Source: Clostridiales bacterium
GTDB taxonomy: Bacteria; Bacillota_A; Clostridia; Saccharofermentanales; Saccharofermentanaceae
DNA: 64,000 nucleotides
Direction of reading: 5' to 3'
NCBI GenBank assembly: GCA_024695545.1
Contig: JAILHZ010000159.1
Coordinates: 1-64,000, forward strand
How positions within the stretch are numbered: position 1 is the stretch's first letter; every line of letters starts with the position of its first letter. Of the stretch, positions 55,587-62,422 are shown one piece after another. A program made the position numbers and the translations under genes. The notes beneath the pieces are model-generated. The model ran no database searches and was not told the DNA's origin. It was given only the letters and a program-made list of their open reading frames with translations.

Positions 55587-56437
55587 ACCTGACCTCCCGA
55601 GAGCACTTCTTCCGTGACATCATCATCTTTTTTTCCGGAAAGATCTTTCCGTTTCTTCAAAGCCATATAAACTGTGATCCCTGCAAACGGGAGGAGCGCG
55701 GCAACCTGAATGATACTGAGGATCGTATCCGCTTTATCGGATACATCAAACAGAAGGTAGATGCCGCTTCCGAGTGTATTGAAGATAACATGCGCCATGA
55801 TCGACATAAGCAGGTTCTTCGTAAGATAATACACGGTACCGAGGATCATGCCCGCCAGAATGGCATATCCGATCTGGATGACCTGTCCGTGCATGACACC
55901 GAAAAACAGCGAACTGAATACGATGGCAAGTACGGGACGCTTCTGCTGAAGCATCTCCCCCATCATCAGACCGCGGAAAATAATCTCCTCAAGCACAGGA
56001 ACCAGAAGGCATGTCGCAAAGACATTCAGATATAAGTCGAGTTGCGAAACGCTCCCGACTTCCATCAGCTCATTGTAATCTTCCAGTGCATTTTCCACAG
56101 AGGAAACATGAATATGCGTAACTACGTAGAAATAGATCACGGCAACGCCCAGCATCGCGAGCGCGGCAAAGGAGGTATACGTCCAGTCGAGCGGCCGTCC
56201 AGCGGAGACCGGCGGATTCGGCTTATTCATCGCGCGACGGAACAGAAGCCATCCGGAAAAGATCAGTATTCCGAGAATACCTTCGATAAGGTATATCTTG
56301 CCCTCATGATCAAGATAATTCTCGCCGACAAAAACCGCTACAGAGGTAGCTGCCAGGAATATGATGGCAAAATACACAACGATACACAGTATCGGGTACA
56401 GGAGAAAGCGGAATGCGATCCTGCTCCGGTTACTCAT
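55583..56437 (-). CDS. CPBP family intramembrane glutamic protease
   Basis: The 284-residue product has about eight hydrophobic segments and the CPBP (Abi/CAAX protease-like) motifs: EEIIFRGLMMGEML (EExxxR), FSSLFFGVMHG (FxxxH) and MAHVIFNTLGS (HxxxN). Such proteins cleave membrane substrates or serve in bacteriocin self-protection; the substrate here is unknown. It overlaps both neighbours by 4 bases, so it is translationally coupled to the DUF1292-like protein upstream and to the 1057-residue anchored protein downstream, which makes the latter a candidate partner or substrate. Confidence 0.88.
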   Translation of the reverse strand: MSNRSRIAFRFLLYPILCIVVYFAIIFLAATSVAVFVGENYLDHEGKIYLIEGILGILIFSGWLLFRRAMNKPNPPVSAGRPLDWTYTSFAALAMLGVAVIYFYVVTHIHVSSVENALEDYNELMEVGSVSQLDLYLNVFATCLLVPVLEEIIFRGLMMGEMLQQKRPVLAIVFSSLFFGVMHGQVIQIGYAILAGMILGTVYYLTKNLLMSIMAHVIFNTLGSGIYLLFDVSDKADTILSIIQVAALLPFAGITVYMALKKRKDLSGKKDDDVTEEVLSGGQV

Positions 56438-56844
56438 ACACGCCTCTCATTCCCGGAAGGCATCGGATTCGGGACCGTTCCTTTTTTCTTCTTCTCCTTC
56501 ACATTGGCAGCATATCTTCGCATAAATACAGTGAATGCCGCCTCCAGCTCACTCTCATTCTTGATGGAGTAGAAATACTGATCGCCGTTCTTCGCGTACT
56601 CGGTACGCATGATCACGAGTTCCGGATCGGCATGATTGCCGTCATCCGGTTCATAGTTATACATCACCGCATACTCAATCTTCTCGATCATGAAAGAATC
56701 GATCATGGAAAGATAGTATTCCTTCCCGTTACTTGCATCGCGAATAACAGCAAGCGCATCACCCTCCTTCGGAGAATGATGCGTGAAAATAGGCTTACGT
56801 ATGGATCTTGATTTACTCTTCTTCGTCTGAGAAGTCTTCTTCAT
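56434..56844 (-). CDS. DUF1292-like protein (second copy)
   Basis: The 136-residue product has a basic N-terminus (MKKTSQTKKSKSRSIRK) and a DUF1292-type core: GDALAVIRDASNGKEYYLSMIDSF, IEYAVMYNYEPDDG, ELVIMRTEYAKNGDQYFYSI. The start at 56844 lies inside the upstream DUF1292 gene and has only a distant GGAGG, so it is uncertain. The gene overlaps the CPBP gene by 4 bases. Function unknown. Confidence 0.65.
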   Translation of the reverse strand: MKKTSQTKKSKSRSIRKPIFTHHSPKEGDALAVIRDASNGKEYYLSMIDSFMIEKIEYAVMYNYEPDDGNHADPELVIMRTEYAKNGDQYFYSIKNESELEAAFTVFMRRYAANVKEKKKKGTVPNPMPSGNERRV

Positions 56845-57190
56845 CGTCGAGCTCAGCCTCCGCGCACAGACGGTCATACTCTTCGTAGATCTCATCTGCT
56901 TCATCTTCGTCCAGACTCATGAGTCCCTCTTCACCGTCGTCTGTCTTGACGACCTTAGTGATGACCATCTCCGGTTCTTCCTCGTCCGTAGTCACCAGGA
57001 CACAGTAGGACTGATCCTTATATTCAAAATCATCTACCAGCGCAAACTGGTACTCTTCGCCACTCTCTGCATCGACCATCGTAATGATCGCTTCATCATC
57101 ATAAATCTCTTCGATTCCCTCGAAGCCTTCATTCTCTTCACAGCTATCACAATCGCGGTTTTCACAACTGCGTCCACAATCAAACATCAT
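56813..57190 (-). CDS. DUF1292 family protein
   Basis: The 125-residue acidic product has a Cys-rich start (CGRSCENRDCDSC) and the DUF1292 core EAIITMVDAESGEEYQFALVDDFEYKDQSYCVLV, quoted here in shortened sense: YCVLVTTDEEEPEMVI. DUF1292 genes usually follow ireB and ruvX in Firmicutes, as here (B. subtilis yrzB). The ATG at 57190 follows GGAGG by 8 bases and is preferred over the frame-extended start at 57223. The early Cys cluster is not a usual family feature and may bind a metal. Function unknown. Confidence 0.8.
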   Translation of the reverse strand: MMFDCGRSCENRDCDSCEENEGFEGIEEIYDDEAIITMVDAESGEEYQFALVDDFEYKDQSYCVLVTTDEEEPEMVITKVVKTDDGEEGLMSLDEDEADEIYEEYDRLCAEAELDDEEDFSDEEE

Positions 57191-57271
57191 AATCTCATCC
57201 TCCGAATCTACTGTCTTAACCATATGCCGGCCAAAAAGAGGCCTTTAAAACATTATATCATGAATAATCTT

Positions 57272-57694
57272 CTATTTACGGGAAATATCCAGATATTCCT
57301 GCAAAATGATTTCCGCCGCCACCTGATCGACGACCTTTTTCTTGTTTTTCCCGGAAACCCCGGTCTGTCTGAGGAACTGGGACGCTATAACGGTCGTATA
57401 TCTCTCATCCCTGAAAACCGGTGTGATCCCGACCTTTTCTTCCAAAAGCTTCCCGAAAAGCACTGCCTTTTCTTCCGATTCGCTGACCGAACCATCTGTA
57501 CGGCTCGGCTTACCGAGAACGATCTCCGTAACTTCCTGCTGTTTCACCAGTTCCGCGATACGGTCGATCGCGTAGTCACTGTCCACTCCGTTCCAGTTCA
57601 CCGTCTCCAGTCCATGGGCCGTAATACGAAGAGGGTCGGATACGGCCACACCTATTCTTCGCATACCGAAATCGATGGCCATTACCCGACTCAT
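57272..57694 (-). CDS. ruvX: Holliday junction resolvase-like RuvX / YqgF
   Basis: The 140-residue product has RNase H-fold signatures MAIDFGMRRIGVAVSDPLR, IVLGKPSRTDGS, RDERYTTVIA and the acidic K-x-V-D-Q-V-A-A-E-I-I-L-Q-E-Y-L end. YqgF proteins process nucleic acids, including rRNA 5' maturation in E. coli, and are proposed resolvases. It lies 18 bases after ireB in the usual ireB-ruvX-DUF1292 order. Confidence 0.93.
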   Translation of the reverse strand: MSRVMAIDFGMRRIGVAVSDPLRITAHGLETVNWNGVDSDYAIDRIAELVKQQEVTEIVLGKPSRTDGSVSESEEKAVLFGKLLEEKVGITPVFRDERYTTVIASQFLRQTGVSGKNKKKVVDQVAAEIILQEYLDISRK

Positions 57695-57712
57695 ATAAAA
57701 ACTCCTGATTTA

Positions 57713-57973
57713 TTACTCGTCTGCCAGACGCTCGCAGTAATCACGCACGATGACCTCGAGAAGCTCATCGCGTTCCATACGGCGGATGATGCCGCGCGCA
57801 CCCTTATAGTTCGTAATGTACGTCGGGTCGCCGGACATAAAATAGCCTACCAGCTGGTTGATCGGGTTATAACCCTTTTCCTGCAATGCATCCAAGACTT
57901 GCATCATCAAAACTTTCGCATCTTCGGATCTCTCCATGTTAAAGGAGAATCTGGCGGTTCCTGAATCCTGCAT
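57713..57973 (-). CDS. ireB: IreB family regulatory phosphoprotein
   Basis: The 86-residue product matches the IreB/UPF0297 family: [25 protein letters not shown] and [21 protein letters not shown] in conserved order. In Enterococcus IreB is a substrate of the PASTA kinase IreK and restrains cephalosporin resistance; Thr residues near the N-terminus are phosphorylated. Here a Thr is present near the start (GTARFSF). An AGGAGG site lies upstream. First gene of the apparent operon ending in the 1057-residue protein. Confidence 0.93.
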   Translation of the reverse strand: MQDSGTARFSFNMERSEDAKVLMMQVLDALQEKGYNPINQLVGYFMSGDPTYITNYKGARGIIRRMERDELLEVIVRDYCERLADE

Positions 57974-58086
57974 AGTTGACGCACCTCCTTATACTTTCAA
58001 GCGTATCATGCACCTATTGTATCACATGAGAAATCAACTTTTCATTAGAAATATGTCACGGATATCAAAAAAATGTGCTTGATTTG

Positions 58087-59400
58087 TTAATTTGAGCCCG
58101 CTTGTTTCGTAAAAGCACTGCCGCTGACATCAAATCCGGAGGAAGAATCGACCGTTCCCGTGAGGATATCACCCGGTTCTACCTGTTCATCGGAAGTTGC
58201 CGTTACACGGATGTATTCCCGGCAATACCCTTCAAAAGAGCCGTCCTCCAGGACACGCTCGGCCAGGACTTCTACGGTTTTTCCGACAAAAGACTTCGCG
58301 CGTGCTTCTTCCATCCGGTCAGAGATCTCACGGAGTTCCGCCGTACGCCTTGACTTCACGGAGCCGTCGACCTGTCCTTCCATATCCCATGCCTTCGTTC
58401 CTTCTCTTGGCGAGAACGGGAAAACATGAATGTGCGTAAAGCCGATCTCTTCGGCGAATGCACACGACTCCCTGTGTTCTTCTTCTGTCTCACCGGGAAA
58501 TCCGCAGATCATATCCGTAGTAAAACTTGCATCGGGAAAAGCACTTCTTAAGTCAGATACGACTCTCCGGAAAAGATCCGTATCGTACTTTCGGTTCATT
58601 CTTTTCAGGACACTGTCCGATCCGCTCTGAAGCGACAGATGAAAATGCGGACAGATCGCAGGATTATTCTTCAGCATGGAGATCAGTTCCGGTGTCATAC
58701 AGGAGGGTTCCAGCGAACCGAGACGGATACGCTCCACACCATCGATCAATGCGATCTGGTCGAGCAGTTCACCCAGCGCCGTACTGTCGCGCCCGAGTTC
58801 TTTTTCAAAAGAACAAAGATGAATGCCTGTCACTACGAATTCACGATATCCCTTCCGCGCCATATCGGAGATCTCCGCAAGCACAGCCTCCCTGGATCTC
58901 GAGCGGACACGTCCTCTGGCGTATGGAATAATGCAGTACGTGCAGAAATTATTACAGCCGTCTTCGATCTTGACGACCGCGCGGGTATTCTCCTGATACG
59001 GAACGGCACCGTACTCGAAGAAACGCGTTCCGGCATCAAGATCCCCGGCAGAACCTTCTTTACTGATATTGAGTTTCTGAAGAAGTAGCGGGATCAGCGA
59101 AGGACGGTCGTCCGTTCCGACGATAATATCTGCGCCCTCTTCATCTTTACACATCTGCGTATGGCAACCCATGGCAACAACGACTGCTTGTGGAGCAATA
59201 CGCTTCGCTCGGCGGATCATCTGACGGGATTTTCTGTCTGCTTCCGAGGTAACCGCGCAGGTGTTGATCACATAGACATCACAGGATCCCGCATCGGTCG
59301 TCTCCTCAAACCCTTCTTCGGAAAGAAGTTTGGCGATCGCAGCGGTCTCATAAGAATTCACTTTGCACCCCAGTGTCTGGAAGTAAACTTGGTAAGCCAT
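58087..59400 (-). CDS. mtaB: tRNA N6-threonylcarbamoyladenosine methylthiotransferase MtaB
   Basis: A radical-SAM methylthiotransferase that adds a 2-methylthio group to t6A37 in tRNA. The 437-residue product has the UPF0004 domain with three Cys for one cluster (TLGCKVNSYE, NTCAVTSEADRKSR, GCHTQ), the radical-SAM motif CNNFCTYCIIPYARGR (CxxxCxxC), and a C-terminal TRAM domain. Length and motif order are typical. It is monocistronic between ireB and the HPr-like gene. Confidence 0.94.
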   Translation of the reverse strand: MAYQVYFQTLGCKVNSYETAAIAKLLSEEGFEETTDAGSCDVYVINTCAVTSEADRKSRQMIRRAKRIAPQAVVVAMGCHTQMCKDEEGADIIVGTDDRPSLIPLLLQKLNISKEGSAGDLDAGTRFFEYGAVPYQENTRAVVKIEDGCNNFCTYCIIPYARGRVRSRSREAVLAEISDMARKGYREFVVTGIHLCSFEKELGRDSTALGELLDQIALIDGVERIRLGSLEPSCMTPELISMLKNNPAICPHFHLSLQSGSDSVLKRMNRKYDTDLFRRVVSDLRSAFPDASFTTDMICGFPGETEEEHRESCAFAEEIGFTHIHVFPFSPREGTKAWDMEGQVDGSVKSRRTAELREISDRMEEARAKSFVGKTVEVLAERVLEDGSFEGYCREYIRVTATSDEQVEPGDILTGTVDSSSGFDVSGSAFTKQAGSN

Positions 59401-59481
59401 ACGTATCCTTTCGTCAGATTGATGAACATATTATACCTTTAATCTCTCTACTTTCAATGTTTTCCACATTTACTTACGTGA

Positions 59482-59509
59482 TTGACATACTTGTCGCCTG
59501 TGATAAACT
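59482..59509 (+). promoter_or_regulatory. Promoter of the HPr-like gene
   Basis: -35 TTGACA (59482-59487), 16-base spacer, -10 TAAACT (59504-59509), about 38 bases before the ATG. Confidence 0.6.
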
Positions 59510-59547
59510 AATTCCATAGTTATTTAGCACTCACAGGAGGAAGCATC

Positions 59548-59781
59548 ATGGTTCGTTTTCCGATTCGCTTTAAATCCATTTCAGACGTCAAGGAATTTGT
59601 TCAGATCGTGAATTCTTATCCTTACGATGTTGATCTTTCCTCCGGCCGTTATGTAGTAGACGCGAAGTCCATCATGGGCATATTCAGTCTGGAGCTTCAG
59701 AGTGCGATCAACCTCGAGATCCACAGCAATTCCTGCGACGATCTCGTCGAGGCATTATCTCCTTTCCGCGTAGAGGATTGA
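59548..59781 (+). CDS. HPr-like protein lacking the phosphorylatable His
   Basis: The 77-residue product has the HPr fold pattern: RFKSISDVKEFVQIVN, YVVDAKSIMGIFSLEL (Ser46-type loop, DAKSIMG), and a closing helix. The family's active-site G-I-H-A-R-P is absent, so it cannot act as a phosphotransferase carrier; the regulatory Ser loop is kept. Proteins of this type are common in Clostridia with unclear function. AGGAGG precedes the ATG, and it has its own promoter and terminator. Confidence 0.88.
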   Translation: MVRFPIRFKSISDVKEFVQIVNSYPYDVDLSSGRYVVDAKSIMGIFSLELQSAINLEIHSNSCDDLVEALSPFRVED

Positions 59782-59805
59782 TTACTGCTTTAATTTCAGA
59801 TACCA

Positions 59806-59843
59806 AAACTGCCTCTTTTGCATTCCGTCAAAAGAGGCAGTTT
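59806..59843 (+). terminator. Intrinsic terminator of the HPr-like gene
   Basis: Perfect 15-base arms AAACTGCCTCTTTTG and CAAAAGAGGCAGTTT with an 8-base loop, 25 bases past the stop. It is symmetrical and could also end the minus-strand peptide gene at 59890. Confidence 0.88.
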
Positions 59844-59889
59844 ATTATTGCAATTATTTCGAAAACCTGTGTCAAAGTCACAGACTAAC

Positions 59890-60000
59890 TTAATTACCTT
59901 TGTTTCCTGAGAACGGGCCTTCGTCACTTTCCGTGATCACATCAGAATTCTCAAACCCGATCACTTCAATATCCAAAAGTTCATAATCCTTAACGTTCAT
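59890..60000 (-). CDS. Small acidic 36-residue ORF
   Basis: A short ORF in the 370-base gap between the HPr-like gene and rnr. The ATG at 60000 has GGAGGG 6 bases upstream and ends with TAA at 59890-59892. The acidic peptide begins MNVKDYELLDIEVIGF and ends GPFSGNKGN. Its pattern (aromatic/acidic start, I-E-V-I, D-V-I-T-x-S) recalls tiny Clostridia peptides of unknown function that I remember, but I cannot verify homology. No modification enzyme or transporter gene is adjacent, so it cannot be called a RiPP precursor. Supported by the RBS and a promoter-like sequence; translation is unproven. Confidence 0.5.
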   Translation of the reverse strand: MNVKDYELLDIEVIGFENSDVITESDEGPFSGNKGN

Positions 60001-60089
60001 ATCTTTCCCTCCGGCGAGCCTCTGCCCGTATTCCCTGTTTCCATAATGGCATTTAGCCACATAAATCGCAATATCCTTTTACATTCACC

Positions 60090-60118
60090 AAATTAACATT
60101 AGTTAGCAGATTAGTCAA
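60090..60118 (-). promoter_or_regulatory. Possible promoter for the 36-residue ORF
   Basis: On the minus strand: -35 TTGACT (60118-60113), 17-base spacer, -10 TAATTT (60095-60090), about 90 bases before the ATG. It lies just after the rnr stop, so it would give a separate transcript. Confidence 0.45.
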
Positions 60119-60151
60119 TATTAATGCGTCTGCTGAATCCTTATCTGTGCC

Positions 60152-62002
60152 TCATCCTTCAACGATCGCAAAATCGATGTGATGGGTCAGAGGATCCGCC
60201 GAAGCGACCTTAACCCGGACCTTCTTCCCGATCCGGTAGACCGTACCATGCGAACCCTTCGCCTCGAGTTTTCTCTCATCAAATTCGAAGTACTCATTTA
60301 AGGACGAGAAAGGCACCATTCCCTCGACCGTGTTCTCAAGCTTGACAAAGATTCCTGCCGGGCACGCTCCGGAAACTGTTCCCGGAAACTCCTCGTCCAC
60401 GTGCTTGAGCATATACTCGGCACACTTTAAGTCCACAGAAGCCCTCTCCGCATCGACGCTGTTCTTCTCCATCTCGGAACTGTGGTACGCAACATCTGCC
60501 ACCTTATTCTGGAAATACTGCTTCTGATGCTTCTGATGCAGCCAGCTCTTAATAATTCGGTGAATATATAGATCCGGATAGCGTCGGATCGGAGATGTAA
60601 AATGGCAGTAGTACTCCGATGCCAGACCGAAGTGTCCTACATTCTTCTCCGAATACTTCGCCTTCGCCATACTTCTCAGCAGAAGCTGGTTCAGCGCCGG
60701 AGCATATTCTTTATCCTTAAAGTCCTCGAGCATTTCGCTGAAGAACAGCGGCGTCGGCTTGCCGTTCAGGCGCTTATTCTCGCCGAAAAGTCTGGCTACG
60801 TGCATGAATTCGTTGATCTTCAGCTCATCCGGTTCCTCATGGATACGATACACGAAGGGACTCTCCATCTTATTGAACCGCTCGGCAACAGCCTCATTGG
60901 CAGCGATCATGAACTCCTCAATAACACTGTGGATCGTATTGATCGGATATGCATAAATATCAACGGGATTTCCTTCCTCATCGAGTTCCACATGGGTCTC
61001 CGGGAAAACAAAATCGATGGTTCCGCGGATCTTTCTCTTCTCCTTAAGGATATTCCGGAGTTCCAGCATCTGACGGAACATCGGAACGAGCGGCGTATAG
61101 TCCTCGATCACCTTATCCTCGAACAGGATCCCGTTGATCTCGTTATAGGAAGTCCTCGCGTTACTCTCAATGATACTTTCATATATCTCGCTGTCGAGGA
61201 TCTTTCCGTCCGGTCCGATCTTCATCTCGCAGGTCATCGTAAATCTCGGCACATGCGGATTCAGACTGCAAAGCCCATTCGAAAGCCTCGGAGGCAGCAT
61301 CGGGATCACTCGGTCTACAAGATAGACCGAAGTTCCACGGGTCGATGCTTCAATATCAAGTGCCGAACCGTCAGTCACATACTCGGAAACGTCCGCAATA
61401 TGTACCCACAGACGGTAGCACCCCTTATCCAGTTTGGAAATAGAGATCGCATCATCAAGGTCCTTAGCCTCTTCTCCGTCGATCGTGATCGTCGGCAGAT
61501 TGCGAAGGTCTTTTCTTCCGTGAAGCAGAGCCTCCTCGATCTGCTCTTCCGTCGGAGAAAGCGGGAGGCGTGAAGCCTCATCCATTACCGCCGCCGGGAA
61601 GAACGAAGAAAGTCCGAACTGGCGCATGATCGAGAGCATCGCCACATCGTTATTGCCCGGATCTCCCAGAACCTCAACGATCCTGCCCTCATATTCCGCA
61701 CGCTTGGCCGAAGGATTCAGTATCTCACAGACGACCTTCATGCCGAAAGGCGCGCCATTCAGCTGATTCTTCCGGATAATGATCTGTCCGTAGGCTGTCG
61801 TGGGATAGCCCGGATCCGGAATAACGATCCCGCCTTCTCTTCCCTCCTTCAGAAGTCCCACACACTGATTCTCCAGCGCCAGCGGGCCCTTCGGCGGAAG
61901 CTCGGCAACGGTAATATCGCGCGATGCCGGAATAGAGGCCTTTGATCTTGCTGTCTTTCCGCTCGGGCGGATCTTAATATGTCTACGATTACGTCTTCCC
62001 AT
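60152..62002 (-). CDS. rnr: RNase R family exoribonuclease (short form)
   Basis: A 3'-5' processive exoribonuclease. The 616-residue product has a cold-shock domain region (about 45-120), the RNB catalytic domain (about 165-510) with DGEEAKDLDDAI and VHIADVSEYV, and a C-terminal S1 domain (about 535-615). Typical RNase R is longer, with an N-terminal helix-turn-helix and a Lys-rich tail; both are missing here. GGGGA precedes the ATG. The usual secG-rnr order is kept, but smpB does not follow. Confidence 0.92.
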   Translation of the reverse strand: MGRRNRRHIKIRPSGKTARSKASIPASRDITVAELPPKGPLALENQCVGLLKEGREGGIVIPDPGYPTTAYGQIIIRKNQLNGAPFGMKVVCEILNPSAKRAEYEGRIVEVLGDPGNNDVAMLSIMRQFGLSSFFPAAVMDEASRLPLSPTEEQIEEALLHGRKDLRNLPTITIDGEEAKDLDDAISISKLDKGCYRLWVHIADVSEYVTDGSALDIEASTRGTSVYLVDRVIPMLPPRLSNGLCSLNPHVPRFTMTCEMKIGPDGKILDSEIYESIIESNARTSYNEINGILFEDKVIEDYTPLVPMFRQMLELRNILKEKRKIRGTIDFVFPETHVELDEEGNPVDIYAYPINTIHSVIEEFMIAANEAVAERFNKMESPFVYRIHEEPDELKINEFMHVARLFGENKRLNGKPTPLFFSEMLEDFKDKEYAPALNQLLLRSMAKAKYSEKNVGHFGLASEYYCHFTSPIRRYPDLYIHRIIKSWLHQKHQKQYFQNKVADVAYHSSEMEKNSVDAERASVDLKCAEYMLKHVDEEFPGTVSGACPAGIFVKLENTVEGMVPFSSLNEYFEFDERKLEAKGSHGTVYRIGKKVRVKVASADPLTHHIDFAIVEG

Positions 62003-62033
62003 TTACTTGTCCCCAATCTTATAATTCGCAATA

Positions 62034-62068
62034 AAAAGAGCTGCTTCCCGTATCCGGTCAGCAGCTCT
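62034..62068 (-). terminator. Terminator between secG and rnr
   Basis: 9-base arms AGAGCTGCT and AGCAGCTCT around a 14-base loop, then TTTTTAT on the minus strand. It may reduce read-through from secG into rnr. Confidence 0.7.
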
Positions 62069-62095
62069 ACTGTTTTCTTACTTATTCGGTGTGTC

Positions 62096-62347
62096 TCAAA
62101 TGCCTCTTGCGAGTACCAGGAAAAGGACAATGGTGAGAATTGCGAAAAGCACTGCTGTAAACAGCGTGATCTTCTTAAGCTTCTCATCCAGCGTTCTGCC
62201 CTTCGACTTCTCGTAGAAGGAGTTAGTTCCACTTCCGCCGACGATACCCATACCCTGATCGTTGCCCTCCTGGGACATAACCAGAATGATCAGTGCGACG
62301 CAGACCACAATATCAACACATGTAAGTACAACTGCTAATGTATTCAT
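62096..62347 (-). CDS. secG: Preprotein translocase subunit SecG
   Basis: The 83-residue product has two membrane helices (about 4-24 and 60-80) around a loop with GGSGTNSFYEKSKGRTLDEKLKK, the SecG hallmark. It aids SecYEG export. The ATG at 62347 follows GGAGG by 8 bases and is preferred to the start nine codons upstream. It sits upstream of rnr as in many Firmicutes. Confidence 0.93.
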   Translation of the reverse strand: MNTLAVVLTCVDIVVCVALIILVMSQEGNDQGMGIVGGSGTNSFYEKSKGRTLDEKLKKITLFTAVLFAILTIVLFLVLARGI

Positions 62348-62422
62348 TATATCAGCCTCCAAGACTGTTCTCAATTCTAATAACCGTTAAATATTAACAC
62401 AAGAATTTCATGCGTGCAACAG

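Larger units (their letters stand above)
2763..62152. repeat. Dispersed octamer AAAAGCAC (complement GTGCTTTT), 25 copies
   Basis: I counted exact copies by eye. Plus-strand AAAAGCAC starts at 2763, 7137, 8761, 12428, 15493, 20667, 24862, 36803, 39550, 43700, 44437, 47135, 50458, 52400, 54969, 57456, 58111, 58537 and 62145. Plus-strand GTGCTTTT starts at 13747, 22286, 23672, 39798, 44076 and 47110. The base after AAAAGCAC is C or T in 24 of 25. It is found in coding DNA in all three frames and in non-coding DNA (8761, 13747, 52400). A rough hand estimate from base composition expects two to three. Confidence 0.75.
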
